The notes beneath the pieces are model-generated. The model had not been told where the DNA came from. It did no database searches and saw only the letters and a program-made list of their open reading frames with translations. A stretch of DNA of 64,000 bases, taken from contig NZ_PQSU01000010.1 in the NCBI RefSeq assembly GCF_002920615.1, positions 186,001 through 250,000 of the forward strand. The letters are read 5' to 3'. Source of the DNA: Streptomyces sp. Ru62. GTDB lineage: Bacteria; Actinomycetota; Actinomycetes; Streptomycetales; Streptomycetaceae. A program made the translations under genes and the position numbers. Positions 41,261 to 50,757 of the stretch are shown piece after piece. Positions within the stretch are counted from its first letter, which is position 1, and the number at the start of each line of letters is the position of its first letter.

Positions 41261-41275
41261 GCCGAAGGTAAAAGG

Positions 41276-42136
41276 ATGCCCTCCGTCTCTCCCGAGCTGA
41301 TTTCCCCCAGGTCCGCCCGTGTCTCCGCCGCCCGGCGCCTCGCCAAGCGGAACTTCCGGGGCAAGGATCGGCTGTTCCTGGCCGAAGGGCCGCAGGCCGT
41401 GCGAGAGGCTGCCGGGCACCGGGCCGGGGGACAGGCGACGCTGGTCGAGCTGTTCGCGACCGTGGAGGCCGCGGAGCGGTACGCCGACATCATCGGCGCG
41501 GCGCGTGACGCCGGCGCCCGGGTGCACCTCGCGTCCGAAGAGGTCATCGCCGACATCTCCACCACCGTCACCCCGCAGGGCCTGGTCGGCGTCTGCCGGT
41601 TCCTGGACACCCCGTTCGAGGACGTCCTCGCCGCCCGGCCGAGACTGGTCGCCGTCCTCGCCCATGTGCGGGACCCCGGCAACGCCGGCACGGTACTGCG
41701 CTGCGCCGACGCCGCCGGCGCCGAGGCCGTGGTCCTCACCGACGCCTCCGTGGACCTGTACAACCCCAAGGCCGTCCGGGCCTCCGTCGGCTCGCACTTC
41801 CACCTGCCCGTCGCCGTCGGCGTCCCCGTCGAGCGGGCCGTGGCCGCGCTGAAGGAGGCCGGGGTACGCGTCCTGGCCGCCGACGGGGCCGGCGACCGCG
41901 ACCTGGACGAGGAGCTGGACAAGGGCACCATGGGCGGGCCGACCGCCTGGGTGTTCGGGAACGAGGCCTGGGGGCTGCCCGAGGAGACCCGCGACCTCGC
42001 CGACGCCGTCGTACGCGTCCCCATCCACGGGAAGGCCGAGAGCCTGAACCTGGCCACCGCCGCCGCCGTATGTCTCTACGCGTCGGCCCGTGCACAGCGC
42101 GCCTCCGGAGGGTGCCGCTCCGTCACCGAGAGCTAG
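41276..42136 (+). CDS. SpoU/TrmH-family RNA methyltransferase
   Basis: 286 residues from ATG 41276 with AAAAGG upstream. An N-terminal substrate-binding domain (about 1-110) precedes the SPOUT fold. The three SpoU motifs are intact: LAHVRDPGNAGTVLRCADAAG, WVFGNEAWGLP, and VPIHGKAESLNLATAAAV, which form the trefoil knot that binds S-adenosylmethionine. It should 2'-O-methylate a ribose in rRNA or tRNA; it is the usual gene after rplT in actinobacteria. The target position is not inferable. 50 bp before the sensor kinase gene. Confidence 0.92.
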   Translation: MPSVSPELISPRSARVSAARRLAKRNFRGKDRLFLAEGPQAVREAAGHRAGGQATLVELFATVEAAERYADIIGAARDAGARVHLASEEVIADISTTVTPQGLVGVCRFLDTPFEDVLAARPRLVAVLAHVRDPGNAGTVLRCADAAGAEAVVLTDASVDLYNPKAVRASVGSHFHLPVAVGVPVERAVAALKEAGVRVLAADGAGDRDLDEELDKGTMGGPTAWVFGNEAWGLPEETRDLADAVVRVPIHGKAESLNLATAAAVCLYASARAQRASGGCRSVTES

Positions 42137-42186
42137 TAGGGTGACCAGCGCGGGGCCCTGCGCCGTCTGAGAGGTGGGGTACGGGG

Positions 42187-43317
42187 ATGAGTGTGGCCGG
42201 CACGAGCACCGCGCCGGAAGGACGGGACGCGCGGGGCGCGCCCGCGTCCCGGTGCGCCGGCTCCAGCGTCGATCCCGACCAGCTGCCCGACGGCCTCGTC
42301 GTCGCCGACGAACACGGCCGCGTGACCTGCTTCAACGCCGCCGCCGCGCGGATCACCGCGGTGCGGCCCGCCGACGCCATCGGACAGTCCCTGGAGAAGG
42401 CGCTGCCCCTGGAGGACCTGGAGGGGCGCCGCTGGTGGCAGCTCACCGACCCGTACGGCGGGCTCGCCATCCGGGTCCGGCAGCCGGAGCGCAATCTGCT
42501 GCTGCCCGGCGGCCGTGAGGTGCTGGTCTCCGCCCGCTACGTGCGCGACGAACCGCTGGGGCCGGTGCGCAGCGTGGTCGTCTCCCTCCGGGACACCGAG
42601 GCCCGCCGCCGCACCGAGCGCAGCCACGCCGAGCTGATCGCCACCGTCGCCCACGAGCTGCGCTCCCCGCTCACCTCCGTGAAGGGCTTCACCGCCACCC
42701 TGCTCGCCAAGTGGGAACGCTTCACCGACGACCAGAAGCGGCTCATGCTGGAGACCGTCGACGCCGACGCGGACCGGGTCACCCGCCTCATCGCCGAGCT
42801 GCTGGACATCTCCAGGATCGACTCCGGGCGGCTGGAGGTGCGCCGCCAGCCCGTGGACATCGGAGCCGCCGTCTCCCGGCACATCCAGGCCTACGTCGCG
42901 GCCGGGCAGCGCGCCGACCGCTTCCTGCTCCGCATCGAGCAGCCGCTGCCCGCGCTGTGGGCCGACCCTGACAAGATCGACCAGGTGCTCAGCAACCTCA
43001 TCGAAAATGCCGTGCGGCACGGCGAGGGAACCGTCACCATTGACGTCACGCCCACGCCGTCCCCGCGCGAGGGCGAGGAGACCGGCACGTCGGTCACCGT
43101 GAGCGACGAGGGGCCCGGCATCCCGGAGGAGTCCATGAACCGCGTCTTCACCCGTTTCTGGCGGGGCAGCAAGCGCGGCGGCACGGGCCTCGGGCTGTAC
43201 ATCGTCAAGGGCATCGTGGAGGCCCACGGCGGCACGATCACGGTCGGCCGGGCCGCAGGCGGCGGCGCCGAGTTCCGATTTACGTTGCCCGTGGCGGCCC
43301 CGGCGTATCTCGCCTGA
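42187..43317 (+). CDS. Soluble PAS-domain sensor histidine kinase (orphan)
   Basis: 376 residues, no membrane helix. A PAS domain covers about residues 35-140 (LPDGLVVADEHGRVTCFNAAAARITAV). The phospho-acceptor histidine is in VAHELRSPLTSVKGF near residue 158. The ATPase has N-box LSNLIENAVRHGEG, G1 VSDEGPGIPEE and G2 GGTGLGLYIVK. No response regulator gene is next to it. Streptomycetes keep this orphan kinase between the SpoU gene and pheS. The signal is unknown; a PAS pocket with no obvious heme or flavin residues is seen. Confidence 0.92.
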   Translation: MSVAGTSTAPEGRDARGAPASRCAGSSVDPDQLPDGLVVADEHGRVTCFNAAAARITAVRPADAIGQSLEKALPLEDLEGRRWWQLTDPYGGLAIRVRQPERNLLLPGGREVLVSARYVRDEPLGPVRSVVVSLRDTEARRRTERSHAELIATVAHELRSPLTSVKGFTATLLAKWERFTDDQKRLMLETVDADADRVTRLIAELLDISRIDSGRLEVRRQPVDIGAAVSRHIQAYVAAGQRADRFLLRIEQPLPALWADPDKIDQVLSNLIENAVRHGEGTVTIDVTPTPSPREGEETGTSVTVSDEGPGIPEESMNRVFTRFWRGSKRGGTGLGLYIVKGIVEAHGGTITVGRAAGGGAEFRFTLPVAAPAYLA

Positions 43318-43445
43318 CGGCCCACGGGCGCATTCGCACACCTCCACCCCGTTAGACTCGGCCTTTGGCACCTTTGTGTCCTTCACAGGCCAGTACGCAG
43401 AGTCGGTCACGGGGACCATCCAGCCAATCGGAAGCACGGGAAGAG

Positions 43446-44567
43446 ATGTCGGCACCCAATAAGTCGTACGACCCTGTCGAGGTCGAGGCGTTGAAACCGG
43501 AAGAGATCGAGCGCATGCGGGACGAGGCGCTCGCCGCCTTCGCCGCCGCGGACTCCCTCGACGCGCTCCACGAGGCCAAGGTCGCCCACACCGGCCCCGC
43601 CTCCCCGCTGGCCCTCGCCAACCGCGAGATCGGCGCACTGCCCCCGCACGCCAAGGCCGACGCCGGCAAGCGCGTCGGCATGGCCCGCGGCGCCGTGAAC
43701 AAGGCCCTGGCGGGCCGCCAGGCCGAGCTTGAGGCCGAACGGGACGCCCGCGTGCTGGTCGAGGAGGACGTCGACGTCACGCTGCCGTACGACCGCGTCC
43801 CGGCCGGCGCCCGCCACCCGCTGACCACGCTCTCGGAGCGCATCGAGGACATCTTCGTGGCCATGGGCTACGAGGTCGCCGAGGGCCCGCAGGTCGAGGC
43901 GGAGTGGTTCAACTTCGACGCCTTGAACATCGGCCCGGACCACCCGGCGCGCGGTGAGGCCGACACCTTCTTCGTCCAGGGGCCCGACGGCGGCGCCGAG
44001 TCCGGCGTCGTGCTGCGCACGCACACCTCGCCGGTCCAGATCCGTTCGCTGCTCGACCGTGAGCTCCCGGTCTACGTGATCTGCCCGGGCCGCGTCTACC
44101 GCACCGACGAGCTGGACGCCACGCACACGCCCGTCTTCCACCAGGTCGAGCTGCTCGCCGTGGACGAGGGCCTGACCATGGCCGACCTCAAGGGGACCCT
44201 GGACCACATGGTCCAGTCGCTGTTCGGCGAGGGCATGAAGACCCGGCTGCGGCCGAACTTCTTCCCCTTCACCGAGCCGAGCGCCGAGATGGACATGCTC
44301 TGCTACGTCTGCAAGGGCGAGTCCGTCGGCAATCCCGACCGGCCCTGCCGCACCTGCTCCAGCGAGGGCTGGATCGAGCTGGGCGGCTGCGGCATGGTCA
44401 ACCCGCGGGTGCTCACCGCCTGCGGCGTCGACCCGGAGAAGTACAGCGGCTTCGCCTTCGGGTTCGGCATCGAGCGGATGCTGATGTTCCGCCACAACGT
44501 CGAGGACATGCGAGACATGGTCGAGGGTGACGTCCGGTTCACCCGGCCGTTCGGGATGGAGATCTGA
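43446..44567 (+). CDS. pheS: Phenylalanyl-tRNA synthetase alpha subunit
   Basis: 373 residues from ATG 43446 (MSAPNKSYDPVEVEALKPEE). The N-terminal coiled coil that binds tRNA is at about 10-95. The class II catalytic core has motif 2 CPGRVYRTDELDATHTPVFHQVE and motif 3 GFAFGFGIERMLMFRH. A YVCKGESVGN...CRTCS insert near residue 285 has several cysteines and may bind zinc, as in actinobacterial enzymes. With PheT it charges tRNA-Phe. The stop overlaps the ATG of pheT by one base. Confidence 0.97.
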   Translation: MSAPNKSYDPVEVEALKPEEIERMRDEALAAFAAADSLDALHEAKVAHTGPASPLALANREIGALPPHAKADAGKRVGMARGAVNKALAGRQAELEAERDARVLVEEDVDVTLPYDRVPAGARHPLTTLSERIEDIFVAMGYEVAEGPQVEAEWFNFDALNIGPDHPARGEADTFFVQGPDGGAESGVVLRTHTSPVQIRSLLDRELPVYVICPGRVYRTDELDATHTPVFHQVELLAVDEGLTMADLKGTLDHMVQSLFGEGMKTRLRPNFFPFTEPSAEMDMLCYVCKGESVGNPDRPCRTCSSEGWIELGGCGMVNPRVLTACGVDPEKYSGFAFGFGIERMLMFRHNVEDMRDMVEGDVRFTRPFGMEI

Positions 44568-47089
44568 TGCGGGTCCCGCTTTCTTGGCTGCGGGAGTACG
44601 TCGACCTGCCGGCCACCGAGACCGGCCGTGACGTCCAGGCCAAGCTGATTTCGGCCGGTCTGGAGGTCGAGACGGTCGAGCAGCTCGGCGCCGACCTCAA
44701 GGGCCCCCTGGTCGTCGGCCAGGTGCTGACCATCGAGGAGCTGGAGGGCTTCAAGAAGCCGATCCGCTTCTGCACCGTCGACGTCGGCCGGGCCAACGGC
44801 ACGGGCGAGCCCCAGGAGATCGTCTGCGGCGCCCGCAACTTCCAGGTCGGCGACAAGGTCGTCGTGGTCCTCCCCGGCGCCACGCTGCCCGGCGGCTTCT
44901 CCATCTCCGCCCGCAAGACCTACGGCAAGACGTCCCACGGCATGATCTGCTCCAGCGACGAGCTGGGCATGGGCGACGACGGCACCCACGGCATCATCGT
45001 GCTGCCGCCGGAGACCGAGGTCGGCAAGGACGCCATCGAGCTGCTGGAGCTGGTCGACGAGGTCCTGGACATCGCCGTCACCGCCAACCGCGGCGACTGC
45101 CTGTCCATCCGCGGTGTCGCGCGCGAGACCGCCATCGCCTACGGCCTGCCGCTGCGCGACCCCGCCCTGATCGACGTCCCCGCGCCGAACGCCTACGGCT
45201 ACCCGGTCCAGGTCTCCGACCCGTTCGGCTGCGACCGCTTCACCGCGCGCACGGTCACCGGCCTGCGCCCCGAGGCACGCTCCCCGATCTGGCTCCAGCG
45301 CCGGCTCCAGAAGGTCGGCATGCGCCCGATCTCGCTCGCCGTCGACGTCACGAACTACGTGATGATGGAGCTGGGACAGCCGCTGCACGCCTACGACCGG
45401 TCCCTGGTCCAGGGCACCATCGGCGTGCGCCGCGCGCAGGAGGGCGAGAAGCTCGTCACCCTCGACGGCGTCGAGCGCAAGCTGCACGCCGAGGACCTGG
45501 TCATCACCGACGAGCGCGGCCCCATCGGCCTCGCCGGGGTGATGGGCGGCGCCAACACGGAGATCGCCGACCACGAGATCACCGAGGACGGCGTCAACGG
45601 CACGACCGACGTCGTCATCGAGGCCGCCCACTTCGACGCCGTCTCCATCGCCCGGACGGCCCGCCGCCACAAGCTGCTCTCCGAGGCGTCCCGCCGCTTC
45701 GAGCGGGGTGTCGACCCGCAGGCCGCCGCTGCCGCCGCGCAGCGCACGGTGGACCTGCTGGTCCTCCTCGCGGGCGGTACGGCGGAGGCCGGCGTCACCG
45801 AGATCATCGCGCCCTCGGCCCCGCACACCATCACCCTCCCGGCCGGCCACCCGGACAAGGTCGCGGGCGTCGACTACGGCCGCGAGACGGTCGTACGCCG
45901 TCTCCAGCAGGTCGGCTGCGACGTGTACGGACAGGACGAGCTGCTGGTCACCGTGCCGTCCTGGCGTCCCGACCTGGTCGACCCGAACGACCTGGCCGAA
46001 GAGGTGATCCGTCTGGAGGGCTACGAGAACCTGCCCTCCACGCTGCCCAAGCCGCCCTCGGGCCGCGGCCTGACCCACCGCCAGCGGCTGCACCGCCGGG
46101 TCGGCCGGGCGCTGGCCGGCGCGGGCTACGTCGAGGCGCCGAACTACCCGTTCGTCAGCGAGCAGGTCTTCGACCAGCTCGGGCTGGAGGCCGGTGACCC
46201 GGCCCGCCGCGTCGTGAAGCTGGTCAACCCGCTCAGCGACGAGGAGCCGGCGCTGCGCACGACGCTGCTGCCGGGGCTGCTCGGCGCCCTGCGCCGCAAC
46301 GACGGCCGGGGCTCGCACGACCTCGCCCTGTTCGAGACCGGGCTGGTCTTCCTGCCGCGTGAGGAATCGCGCGGCGCCACGCACCTGCCCGTCGACCGGC
46401 GTCCCACCGACGAGGAGATCGCCGCGCTGAACGCCGCGCTGCCCGAGCAGCCCCGGCACGTGGCCGTCGTCCTCGCCGGCGCCCGTGAGCAGGCCGGCTG
46501 GTGGGGCAAGGGCCGTCCGGCCGACTGGGCCGACGCGGTCGAGGCGGGGCGTGCCGTCGCCCGGGAAGCCGGTGCCGAACTGATCGTCCGCAAGGGCCAG
46601 TACGGTCCGTGGCACCCCGGCCGGTGCGCCGAGCTGGTGGTCGTCGCCGACGGCGCGGAGCAGGTCGTGGGCCATGCGGGAGAACTGCACCCGCGGGTCC
46701 TCAAGGCCCTGGGGCTGCCCGAGCGCACGTGCGCGATGGAGCTGAACCTGGATGCCCTGGAGGCGGTGGGCGACGGCGTTCCGCAGGCGCCGGGCATCTC
46801 CACGTTCCCGGTCGCCACGCAGGACGTCGCCCTCGTCGTCGACAAGCCGGTCCCGGCCGTGGAGGTCGAGGCGGCGCTGCGTGAGGGTGCCGGTGAGCTG
46901 CTGGAGTCCATCCGGCTGTTCGACGTGTACGAGAACGCCGAGCAGCTCGGGGAGGGCCGGAAGTCGCTCGCGTACGCGCTGCGGTTCCGGGCCGCCGACC
47001 GCACGCTGACCGTGGACGAGGCTTCGGCCGCGCGGGACGCGGCGGTCGCCCTCGCCGGCGAGCGGACCGGGGCGGTGCTCCGGGGCTGA
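44567..47089 (+). CDS. pheT: Phenylalanyl-tRNA synthetase beta subunit
   Basis: 840 residues. It begins MRVPLSWLREYVDLPATETG. An EMAP/OB-fold tRNA-binding domain lies at about 45-155, B3/B4 editing domain at about 210-400, B5 domain at about 410-480 (YGRETVVRRLQQVGC), a core resembling a catalytic fold, and the C-terminal FDX-ACB anticodon-binding domain at about 745-838 (ISTFPVATQDVALVVDKPVP). The length is usual for the family. Co-translated with pheS. The argC cluster that follows pheT in many relatives is not reached here. Confidence 0.97.
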   Translation: MRVPLSWLREYVDLPATETGRDVQAKLISAGLEVETVEQLGADLKGPLVVGQVLTIEELEGFKKPIRFCTVDVGRANGTGEPQEIVCGARNFQVGDKVVVVLPGATLPGGFSISARKTYGKTSHGMICSSDELGMGDDGTHGIIVLPPETEVGKDAIELLELVDEVLDIAVTANRGDCLSIRGVARETAIAYGLPLRDPALIDVPAPNAYGYPVQVSDPFGCDRFTARTVTGLRPEARSPIWLQRRLQKVGMRPISLAVDVTNYVMMELGQPLHAYDRSLVQGTIGVRRAQEGEKLVTLDGVERKLHAEDLVITDERGPIGLAGVMGGANTEIADHEITEDGVNGTTDVVIEAAHFDAVSIARTARRHKLLSEASRRFERGVDPQAAAAAAQRTVDLLVLLAGGTAEAGVTEIIAPSAPHTITLPAGHPDKVAGVDYGRETVVRRLQQVGCDVYGQDELLVTVPSWRPDLVDPNDLAEEVIRLEGYENLPSTLPKPPSGRGLTHRQRLHRRVGRALAGAGYVEAPNYPFVSEQVFDQLGLEAGDPARRVVKLVNPLSDEEPALRTTLLPGLLGALRRNDGRGSHDLALFETGLVFLPREESRGATHLPVDRRPTDEEIAALNAALPEQPRHVAVVLAGAREQAGWWGKGRPADWADAVEAGRAVAREAGAELIVRKGQYGPWHPGRCAELVVVADGAEQVVGHAGELHPRVLKALGLPERTCAMELNLDALEAVGDGVPQAPGISTFPVATQDVALVVDKPVPAVEVEAALREGAGELLESIRLFDVYENAEQLGEGRKSLAYALRFRAADRTLTVDEASAARDAAVALAGERTGAVLRG

Positions 47090-47190
47090 ACGCCTCCGCC
47101 AGCTGCATAAATGCGGGTTGACCGACGGAAGCTCACTCGTTCGGGTGGGAAGTGAGGGTGATCCTCCCCGTCCGGGTCATGCCGTCGACA

Positions 47191-47224
47191 GAATCGGACC
47201 GGCCTTTCGGGGCCGGTCCGATTC
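47191..47224 (+). terminator. Perfect 14-bp hairpin after pheT
   Basis: GAATCGGACCGGCC (47191-47204) and GGCCGGTCCGATTC (47211-47224) with a 6-nt loop. It lies 101 bp after pheT and 31 bp before the next start codon, so it could also shape the leader of the phosphatase gene. Confidence 0.7.
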
Positions 47225-47255
47225 CTCTGTCAGGCCCATATGGGGGACCAGAGGC

Positions 47256-48320
47256 ATGATCCGCATCAAGGCACGGGCGCCCACCGGGCGGGTGGCAGTA
47301 CTGCCCACGGTCTGGGGAGCCGTCGCGGTCGGCTACAAGTTCGGCTGTCCGCTCGCCCAGCAGAACGGGCTCGGGGCCCGCATCGTCACCAGTGCCGTGT
47401 TCTTCGCCGTCGGCACCGGCCTCATAGTCCATGTCCGCCGCTCCCTGCTGCGAGAGCTGCGGCTCGCCCGGCGGGCGGCGAACGCCGCGCAGGACGTCGT
47501 CCTGCGTCCGCTGCCGCCACGCCTCGACGGGATCGACGTCGCCGCCGCCCAGCTCTCCGCCGACCGGGGTGCGAGCGTCGGCGGCGATCTGTACGAGGCC
47601 ATCGCCACGGAACACGGGGTCCGGGTGGTGATGGGGGACGTACGGGGGCACGGGCTGGCCGCCCTCGGTACCGTCGCCGCCCTCCTCGGCAGCTTCCGCG
47701 AGGCCGCCCACGACGAACCCGGACTCGACCGCGTGCTCCGCAGACTGGACCGCGCCCTCGCCCGCCACCTGCGCGAACGCGCCCGCGCCGAGCACCCCGC
47801 GAACGGCTCCGCCGACCCCGACCACCCGGTCGCCGAGGAGTTCGTCACCGTGCTCCTGATGGAGATCGGCGGGGACGGCGACCTGCGCGTCCTCAACTGC
47901 GGCCATCCGTGGCCGTACGCGCTGAGGGGAACCGCGGTCGAGCAGCTCACCGGCGGGGACCCTCTTCCGCCGCTGGGTCCGTTTCCGCTGCCGACGGAGC
48001 TGGAGGTGCTGTCCTGCGGCCGACTGGATCCGGGGGAGTCGCTGGTCCTCTTCACGGACGGTGCCGAGGACGCGCGGGACGGCCAGGGACGGTTCTTCCC
48101 GCTGCCGGAAGCCTTGCGCGAGGCCGTACGTGACCACCCGGTCTCACCCCAGGCGGTCCTGCGCACCGTCTTCACCGGCCTCCTGCGCCACACGGTCGGC
48201 AGGACCACGGACGACGTCGCGGTACTGGTGCTGCGCAACGGCCGGAGAGGGGCGCACTGCAACTCCTCGGGAACCGGGCGCCCGGCCGCCACGCACCCGC
48301 AGCCGACGACATACCGCTAG
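47256..48320 (+). CDS. Membrane-anchored PP2C/SpoIIE-type serine phosphatase
   Basis: 354 residues from ATG 47256. One or two hydrophobic helices at about residues 14-60 anchor the protein. The SpoIIE phosphatase domain starts VVLRPLPPRLDGIDVAAAQLSADRGASVGGDLYEA and keeps the metal-binding aspartates in MGDVRGHG, LFTDGAED and RTTDDVAVLVL. Such enzymes dephosphorylate anti-anti-sigma factors in partner-switching circuits. No kinase or antagonist gene is next to it. A short non-conserved tail follows. Preceded by the pheT terminator and followed by another. Confidence 0.88.
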   Translation: MIRIKARAPTGRVAVLPTVWGAVAVGYKFGCPLAQQNGLGARIVTSAVFFAVGTGLIVHVRRSLLRELRLARRAANAAQDVVLRPLPPRLDGIDVAAAQLSADRGASVGGDLYEAIATEHGVRVVMGDVRGHGLAALGTVAALLGSFREAAHDEPGLDRVLRRLDRALARHLRERARAEHPANGSADPDHPVAEEFVTVLLMEIGGDGDLRVLNCGHPWPYALRGTAVEQLTGGDPLPPLGPFPLPTELEVLSCGRLDPGESLVLFTDGAEDARDGQGRFFPLPEALREAVRDHPVSPQAVLRTVFTGLLRHTVGRTTDDVAVLVLRNGRRGAHCNSSGTGRPAATHPQPTTYR

Positions 48321-48354
48321 GGTCTTGGAACAGCACACCTAGGCCCCGTCGGCC

Positions 48355-48400
48355 CCGGCCAAGCCGCCGTCGTTCGAGGGGGAGCCGGCGGCTTGGCCGG
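48355..48400 (+). terminator. Hairpin terminator after the SpoIIE phosphatase gene
   Basis: Perfect 15-bp arms at 48355-48369 and 48386-48400 around a 16-nt loop, 35 bp after the stop codon. Confidence 0.75.
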
Positions 48401-48477
48401 CCTCTTGCGAGGCATCTCAGTCAACCGGATGGACACGCTGCGCAACAGCGCGCGTACGCCACGGATACGGGCACTCC

Positions 48478-48512
48478 GTTCACACCCCGTGTGAACGCCG
48501 GGCCACTACGCT
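48478..48512 (+). promoter_or_regulatory. Operator-like palindrome and -10 box of the NsdA-like gene
   Basis: GTTCACAC (48478-48485), CCC, GTGTGAAC (48489-48496) is a perfect 19-bp palindrome. TACGCT at 48507-48512 fits a -10 box, so the palindrome covers the -35 region of the promoter. A repressor bound there would block transcription; the downstream regulator itself is the first candidate. Confidence 0.55.
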
Positions 48513-48542
48513 GACCGCACCAGGCCACTCGGGGGGCATCCC

Positions 48543-49883
48543 ATGCAGCCCAACACCCTGCTCGACGCCATCCTGGACGAGGCGGGCATCTCGCACGCCG
48601 GTCTCGCCGCCCACGTCAACCAGGCGGGCCGCAGACGCGGACTCGCGCTGCGGTACGAACACACCGCCGTGGCACGCTGGTTGAAGGGCCAGCGGCCCCG
48701 CGGCCAGGTCCCGGACCTGATCTGCGAGGTGCTCGCGGCACGGCTGCAACGCCCCGTCACGCTCGACGACATCGGGCTCGGCGTGCCCGGTGAGCCCAGC
48801 ACCCCGCACGCCGGTTCGCTGGGCGGGTTCGTGGAGCGGGCCACCGCCCTGTGGCGCTCGGACGAACAGCAGCGGCCCCATGTGCTCGGCGCCCCGGCCG
48901 TCACCGGGACCCCCGCGGTGATGCCGGTGTGGGAGTGGGAGAACCCGCCCGAGGACGTCGACGTCTCCCGGGGCGGCCGGCACCCGGTCACCACGGCCGA
49001 CATCGAGATGCTGCGCGCCGCCCGGACGCACTACGAGCAGATGTACCGCAAGGCCGGTGGCATCGCGACCCGGACACGGATCGTCGGGTTCCTCAACGCC
49101 GAGGCCGCGCCGCTGCTGCGCGGCAGCTACACCGACGCCACCGGCCGTCAACTGCACCGGGCCACGGGCGGGTTGGTGGCGATCGCGGGCATCTGCGCCT
49201 ACGACTCCGACGCGCACGGACTCGCCCAGCGCTACTTCCATCAGGCGCTGCGGCTGGCCAAGGCCAGCGGCGACCGGGGCCTCGGTGCGTACGTCATCGC
49301 ACTGCTGGTCAACCAGTCGTTGTTCATGCGGGAGTACCGGCAGGCCGTCGCCTTCGCCGAGGCCGCCCTGCGTGCCGCCGGCCGGCACATCACCCCGGCG
49401 CTCGCCTCCGACCTGTACGCGATGCAGGCCAAGGCGTACGCGCACCTCGGGGACAGCGGCAGCGCGCTGTCCTGCATCCGGCGGGCGGAGACGGCGGCCG
49501 AGCGGATCCGGCGGGGCTACGAGCCCGACGAGACCGGGTACGTGCAGCCGGGCCTGGTCAACGTGCAGGTGGCCGAGGCGCTGTTGAGCCTCGGGGAACT
49601 CGCCGCCGCCCGGGAACACGCGGCGGCGGCCGTCGACAACCCGGCCCACGACCGGGGACGGGTGCACCGGCTGGCCATGCTCAGCACCATCGAACTGCGC
49701 CAGGGCAACGCCGACAAGGCCGTCGCCACCGCCGTGCAGATGGCGGAGCAGGCACGGGGAATGGAGTCCCAGCGGCTGCGCGACAGACTGCGCGCGGTGC
49801 GCGAGCATCTGGTGCGTTGCGGCTCGGCCGGCACCGCCGAAGCCGCCGAACTCATCGACGGGGCACTGCGCGTACCCCTGTAG
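48543..49883 (+). CDS. NsdA-like transcriptional regulator with TPR repeats
   Basis: 446 residues. The N-terminal about 80 residues resemble the atypical HTH of NsdA/BldB-associated regulators (LLDAILDEAGISHAGLAAHVNQAGRRRGLALRYEHTAVARWLKGQRP). The remainder, about 155-440, is helical with TPR-like pairs (AQRYFHQALRLAKASGDRGLGAYV, QAVAFAEAALRAAG, DLYAMQAKAYAHLGDSGSALSCIRRAE). NsdA of S. coelicolor represses antibiotic production and development; this is a paralogue-level match, not proof of that role. No other DNA-binding gene is near. A perfect palindrome sits over its promoter. Confidence 0.82.
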   Translation: MQPNTLLDAILDEAGISHAGLAAHVNQAGRRRGLALRYEHTAVARWLKGQRPRGQVPDLICEVLAARLQRPVTLDDIGLGVPGEPSTPHAGSLGGFVERATALWRSDEQQRPHVLGAPAVTGTPAVMPVWEWENPPEDVDVSRGGRHPVTTADIEMLRAARTHYEQMYRKAGGIATRTRIVGFLNAEAAPLLRGSYTDATGRQLHRATGGLVAIAGICAYDSDAHGLAQRYFHQALRLAKASGDRGLGAYVIALLVNQSLFMREYRQAVAFAEAALRAAGRHITPALASDLYAMQAKAYAHLGDSGSALSCIRRAETAAERIRRGYEPDETGYVQPGLVNVQVAEALLSLGELAAAREHAAAAVDNPAHDRGRVHRLAMLSTIELRQGNADKAVATAVQMAEQARGMESQRLRDRLRAVREHLVRCGSAGTAEAAELIDGALRVPL

Positions 49884-49948
49884 GCCCCCTGTGGGCACAC
49901 CGTCCCTGCTGCGATATTGCCACTTACTCGGCGGAAGGTGGCAGAACC

Positions 49949-50488
49949 GTGCAGTGGACGAAACAAAGCGAACAAACCGTATATGAAAACCGCTGGTTCA
50001 GCGTCAATCTCGCGGATGTCGAGCTGCCGGACGGCCGGCACCTCGACCACTTCCTGATCCGGCTGCGCCCCGTGGCCGTGGCCACGGTGGTCAACGAGGC
50101 GAACGAGGTGCTGCTGCTGTGGCGGCACCGCTTCATCACCGACAGCTGGGGCTGGGAGCTGGCCGCGGGCGTCGTCGAGGACGGCGAGGACATCGCGAGC
50201 GCGGCGGCCCGGGAGCTGGAGGAGGAGACCGGCTGGCGGCCGGGGCCCCTGCACCACCTGATGAGCGTGGAGCCGTCCAACGGCCTCACCGACGCCCGGC
50301 ACCACGTCTACTGGTCCGACCGGGGCGAGTACGTCGGACACCCCGTGGACGACTTCGAGTCGGACCGTCGGGAATGGGTCCCCCTGAAAGTCGTCCCCGA
50401 CCTGATCGCCCGTGGGGAGGTCCCGGCCGCCAACATGGCGGCCGCGTTACTCCTGCTGCACCACCTCAGGCTCGCCGAAGGCCGGTGA
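49949..50488 (+). CDS. Nudix hydrolase
   Basis: 179 residues from GTG 49949. The Nudix box GVVEDGEDIASAAARELEEETGW is complete, with the metal-binding REL-EEET helix. The upstream VVNEANEVLLLWRHRFITDSWGWELAAG segment fits ADP-ribose or NDP-sugar pyrophosphatases. It probably clears a nucleoside diphosphate derivative; the substrate is unknown. It begins 65 bp after the NsdA-like regulator on the same strand and could be co-transcribed with it. Confidence 0.9.
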   Translation: MQWTKQSEQTVYENRWFSVNLADVELPDGRHLDHFLIRLRPVAVATVVNEANEVLLLWRHRFITDSWGWELAAGVVEDGEDIASAAARELEEETGWRPGPLHHLMSVEPSNGLTDARHHVYWSDRGEYVGHPVDDFESDRREWVPLKVVPDLIARGEVPAANMAAALLLLHHLRLAEGR

Positions 50489-50496
50489 GCCGGCGG

Positions 50497-50757
50497 CTAG
50501 TGGGTCGCCAGCGCCTGCCAGACCGTCACCACCAGCGCACCGAGCGCGGTCAGCGCGGCAAGCGAGGGCAGCGGCCAGCGTGCGTGTTCCAGCGAGGCCA
50601 TCCGGGTGTTCAGCTCGTCCAGCTCCTTGGCGGTCTCCTCGGTACGGTGACGCAGCAGCGCCAGTCCTCCCTCGACACGGGCATAGGCCACGTCGAGGCG
50701 GCGCCGTAACTCTGCGAGTTCTCCATGGACCACGGGATGCTCCGGTTCGGCGGTCAC
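50497..50757 (-). CDS. Small tail-anchored coiled-coil protein
   Basis: 86 residues from the GTG at 50757, with AAAGGAG upstream. The first about 60 residues form a helical, heptad-patterned segment (LAELRRRLDVAYARVEGGLALLRHRTEETAKELDELNTRMASLEHARW) and the last about 20 form one membrane helix (SLAALTALGALVVTVWQALATH). It would sit on the inner face of the membrane. No recognised function. It is convergent with the Nudix gene, 8 bp apart. Confidence 0.65.
   Translation of the reverse strand: MTAEPEHPVVHGELAELRRRLDVAYARVEGGLALLRHRTEETAKELDELNTRMASLEHARWPLPSLAALTALGALVVTVWQALATH

Noticed and set aside
43333..43358. Promoter TTCGCA-N14-TAGACT before pheS
   Set aside because: The spacing is too short for a normal promoter; only the -10-like box is credible, so it was not listed as a feature.
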